The notes below the pieces were generated by a model. That model worked only from the letters and a program-made list of their open reading frames with translations. It was not told the DNA's origin and did no database searches. The position numbers and the translations under genes were made by a program. A DNA stretch of 64,000 nucleotides, from the NCBI GenBank assembly GCA_937905835.1, contig CALCXK010000016.1, positions 1-64,000 on the forward strand. Direction: 5' to 3'. Origin of the DNA: an uncultured Ilumatobacter sp. (GTDB lineage Bacteria > Actinomycetota > Acidimicrobiia > Acidimicrobiales > Ilumatobacteraceae). Positions 62,673 through 64,000 of the stretch are shown piece by piece; position 1 is the first letter of the stretch; every line of letters begins with the position of its first letter.

Positions 62673-64000
62673 ATGTCTGACACGGCCCCCGACGCCCAGC
62701 GCAGTTACATCGTGCGCACCATGGGGTGCCAGATGAACGATCACGATTCCGAGCGGATTGCTGGCCTCCTCGAAGCTGATGGCCTTGTGCGCGCCGAATC
62801 TGAATCGGATGCCGATGTCGTGGTGCTCAACACGTGCTGCATCCGAGAGAACGCCGACAACAAGCTGTACGGCAACCTTGGTCACCTGAAGACCTGGAAG
62901 AGCAAACGAGACGACCGCCAAATCGTCGTGGCTGGCTGTCTTGCTCAGAAGGATCAGGAACTTGTCGCTCAGAAGGCCGGTCACGTCGATGTCGTGATGG
63001 GCACGCACAACGTTCACCGAGCCGCCGAGCTGCTCGAAGCGGCGAAGTCGTCAGAGGTGCCGATCACCGAGATCCTTCAAGAAGCGGTGATTGACGATCA
63101 TGCGATGTTCCCGTCGGCGCTCCCGGCGCGTCGTGAGACCTCGTACAACGCGTGGCTGACGATTCAGATCGGCTGCGATAACAAGTGTGCGTTTTGCATT
63201 GTGCCGGCAGTTCGTGGCGCTGAGATCAGCCGCCCGTACGTCGACATCGTCGGCGAAGCCGAACAGCTTGCCGCCGACGGCGTCACCGAGATCACGCTGC
63301 TCGGTCAGAACGTCAACAGCTACGGCCGCGATCTGGCGCTTGCGGCCCGCCAGGCTGGCGACGAGTCAGCCAAGCTGCGTCCACGTTTCTCGAGCTTACT
63401 CCGCGACGTTGGTGCTGTCGAAGGCATCCGCCGCGTGCGTTTCACGAGCCCGCACCCCAAAGACATGCGACCTGACACGTTCGCTGCGATGGCTGAAACG
63501 CCCGAGATCTGCGAACACCTGCACTACCCGTTGCAGTCCGGCAGTGATCGTGTGCTGGCCCTGATGCACCGCGGCTATACCGCTGCTCGCTACCTGGACC
63601 GGCTCGGGCAGGCCCGTGCAGCAATCGATGATCTCGCCGTCTCGACCGACATTATCGTCGGTTTCCCGGGGGAGACCAATGACGACTTCGAACGCACCCT
63701 CGAAGTAGCTGCAGCTGCCGAATACGACTACGCCTACACGTTTATCTTCTCGCCACGACCCGGAACTGAAGCTGCCGACATGGAGGCCGACTTCGTTGAC
63801 CCAGCTGTTGCGAGCGAGCGATTCCAGCGTCTCCGCATCGTTGTCGAGCGTTCGGCTCTGTTGAAGCACGAGGCCCGCGTCGGCCGGATCGAAGAAGTGC
63901 TGATCGAGGGGCCGAGCAAACGCGACCCGAACGTGACCAGCGGGCGCACGCGCCAGAACAAGCTGGTTCATTTCGTACCGTCCCGTCCGCTGCGGACCGG
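62673..64000 (+). CDS. miaB: tRNA-2-methylthio-N6-dimethylallyladenosine synthase, C-terminus outside window
   Basis: MiaB is a radical-SAM methylthiotransferase acting on i6A37 of tRNA. The N-terminal UPF0004 domain has auxiliary [4Fe-4S] ligands Cys19 (MGCQMN), Cys55 (NTCCIREN) and Cys89 (VAGCLAQ); the radical-SAM cluster is Cys168-x3-Cys172-x2-Cys175 (CDNKCAFC). The TRAM domain begins near the right edge. The frame is open to the window end (442 codons), so the gene is truncated only by the window. recA and miaB are often close in actinobacteria. Confidence 0.95.
   Translation, partial: MSDTAPDAQRSYIVRTMGCQMNDHDSERIAGLLEADGLVRAESESDADVVVLNTCCIRENADNKLYGNLGHLKTWKSKRDDRQIVVAGCLAQKDQELVAQKAGHVDVVMGTHNVHRAAELLEAAKSSEVPITEILQEAVIDDHAMFPSALPARRETSYNAWLTIQIGCDNKCAFCIVPAVRGAEISRPYVDIVGEAEQLAADGVTEITLLGQNVNSYGRDLALAARQAGDESAKLRPRFSSLLRDVGAVEGIRRVRFTSPHPKDMRPDTFAAMAETPEICEHLHYPLQSGSDRVLALMHRGYTAARYLDRLGQARAAIDDLAVSTDIIVGFPGETNDDFERTLEVAAAAEYDYAYTFIFSPRPGTEAADMEADFVDPAVASERFQRLRIVVERSALLKHEARVGRIEEVLIEGPSKRDPNVTSGRTRQNKLVHFVPSRPLRT

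Overview
This window reads as a chromosomal segment of a high-GC, Gram-positive-type actinobacterium, most likely class Acidimicrobiia (Ilumatobacter-like). That placement is inferred from gene content, actinobacterial gene order (smc-ftsY-ffh-rpsP-khpA-rimM-trmD-rplS; coaD-DivIVA-like-yceD-rpmF-plsX-acpP-rnc-mutM), a membrane-anchored FtsY, a GTP-type PEP carboxykinase and a SigK/RskA-like pair. Nearly everything is housekeeping; there is no prophage, integrase, IS element or CRISPR array.

Layout. 1-1190: 3' part of a 23S rRNA, 5S rRNA and a strong terminator, followed by a 5'-truncated coding remnant and a small KOW/SH3-like protein. 1859-5314: trigger factor, ClpP and ClpX (protein quality control). 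5400-7171: FolC and Ndk. 7298-15659: cell-elongation block mreB-mreC-mreD-PBP2-rodA, then RNase E/G. 15802-16116: a small gene with an in-frame TGA followed by a perfect hairpin, which I read as a selenoprotein gene missed by ordinary gene calling. 16145-20776: MBL-fold hydrolase, L21, L27, PEP carboxykinase (minus), a cold-shock-like protein and L28 (minus). 20939-30735: fatty-acid-kinase-like DAK protein, RecG, RsmD, CoaD, DivIVA-like, YceD, L32, PlsX, AcpP, RNase III, MutM. 30815-39948: Smc, FtsY, Ffh, S16, KhpA, RimM, TrmD, L19, YraN. 40095-49956: tiny membrane protein, SulP transporter, an unknown secreted/anchored protein, an AddB/AddA-like DNA break-repair pair, and a decayed GHMP-kinase gene. 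49957-58243: GNAT, Rpe, small proteins, TrmA/RlmD-type methyltransferase translationally coupled to an ECF sigma/anti-sigma pair, PsuG, two flavodoxin-fold oxidoreductases, a TSUP permease and a DUF2889 gene that runs into tRNA-His. 58225-64000: tRNA-His, tRNA-Lys, a membrane protein, recA with a recognisable SOS box/promoter and terminator, an amidohydrolase, a small membrane protein and the start of miaB.

How it fits together. Ribosome synthesis and modification (L19, L21, L27, L28, L32, S16, RimM, TrmD, RsmD, RNase III, RNase E/G), co-translational targeting and folding (Ffh, FtsY, Tig, ClpXP), wall elongation (MreBCD/PBP2/RodA), phospholipid and acyl supply (PlsX, AcpP, FakA-like) and DNA repair (RecG, MutM, Smc, AddAB-like, RecA) dominate. 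Many neighbours overlap by 1-4 bp (tig/clpP, PBP2/rodA, rsmD/coaD, rpsP/khpA, addB/addA, methyltransferase/sigma/anti-sigma), indicating translationally coupled operons.

The most interesting signals are the candidate selenoprotein with its SECIS hairpin (15802-16116), a dispersed family of 44-52 nt intergenic hairpins with GCGTGA/TCACGC-like ends, the broken GHMP-kinase gene, a strong G-quadruplex tract between convergent genes, and the CDS/tRNA-His overlap.
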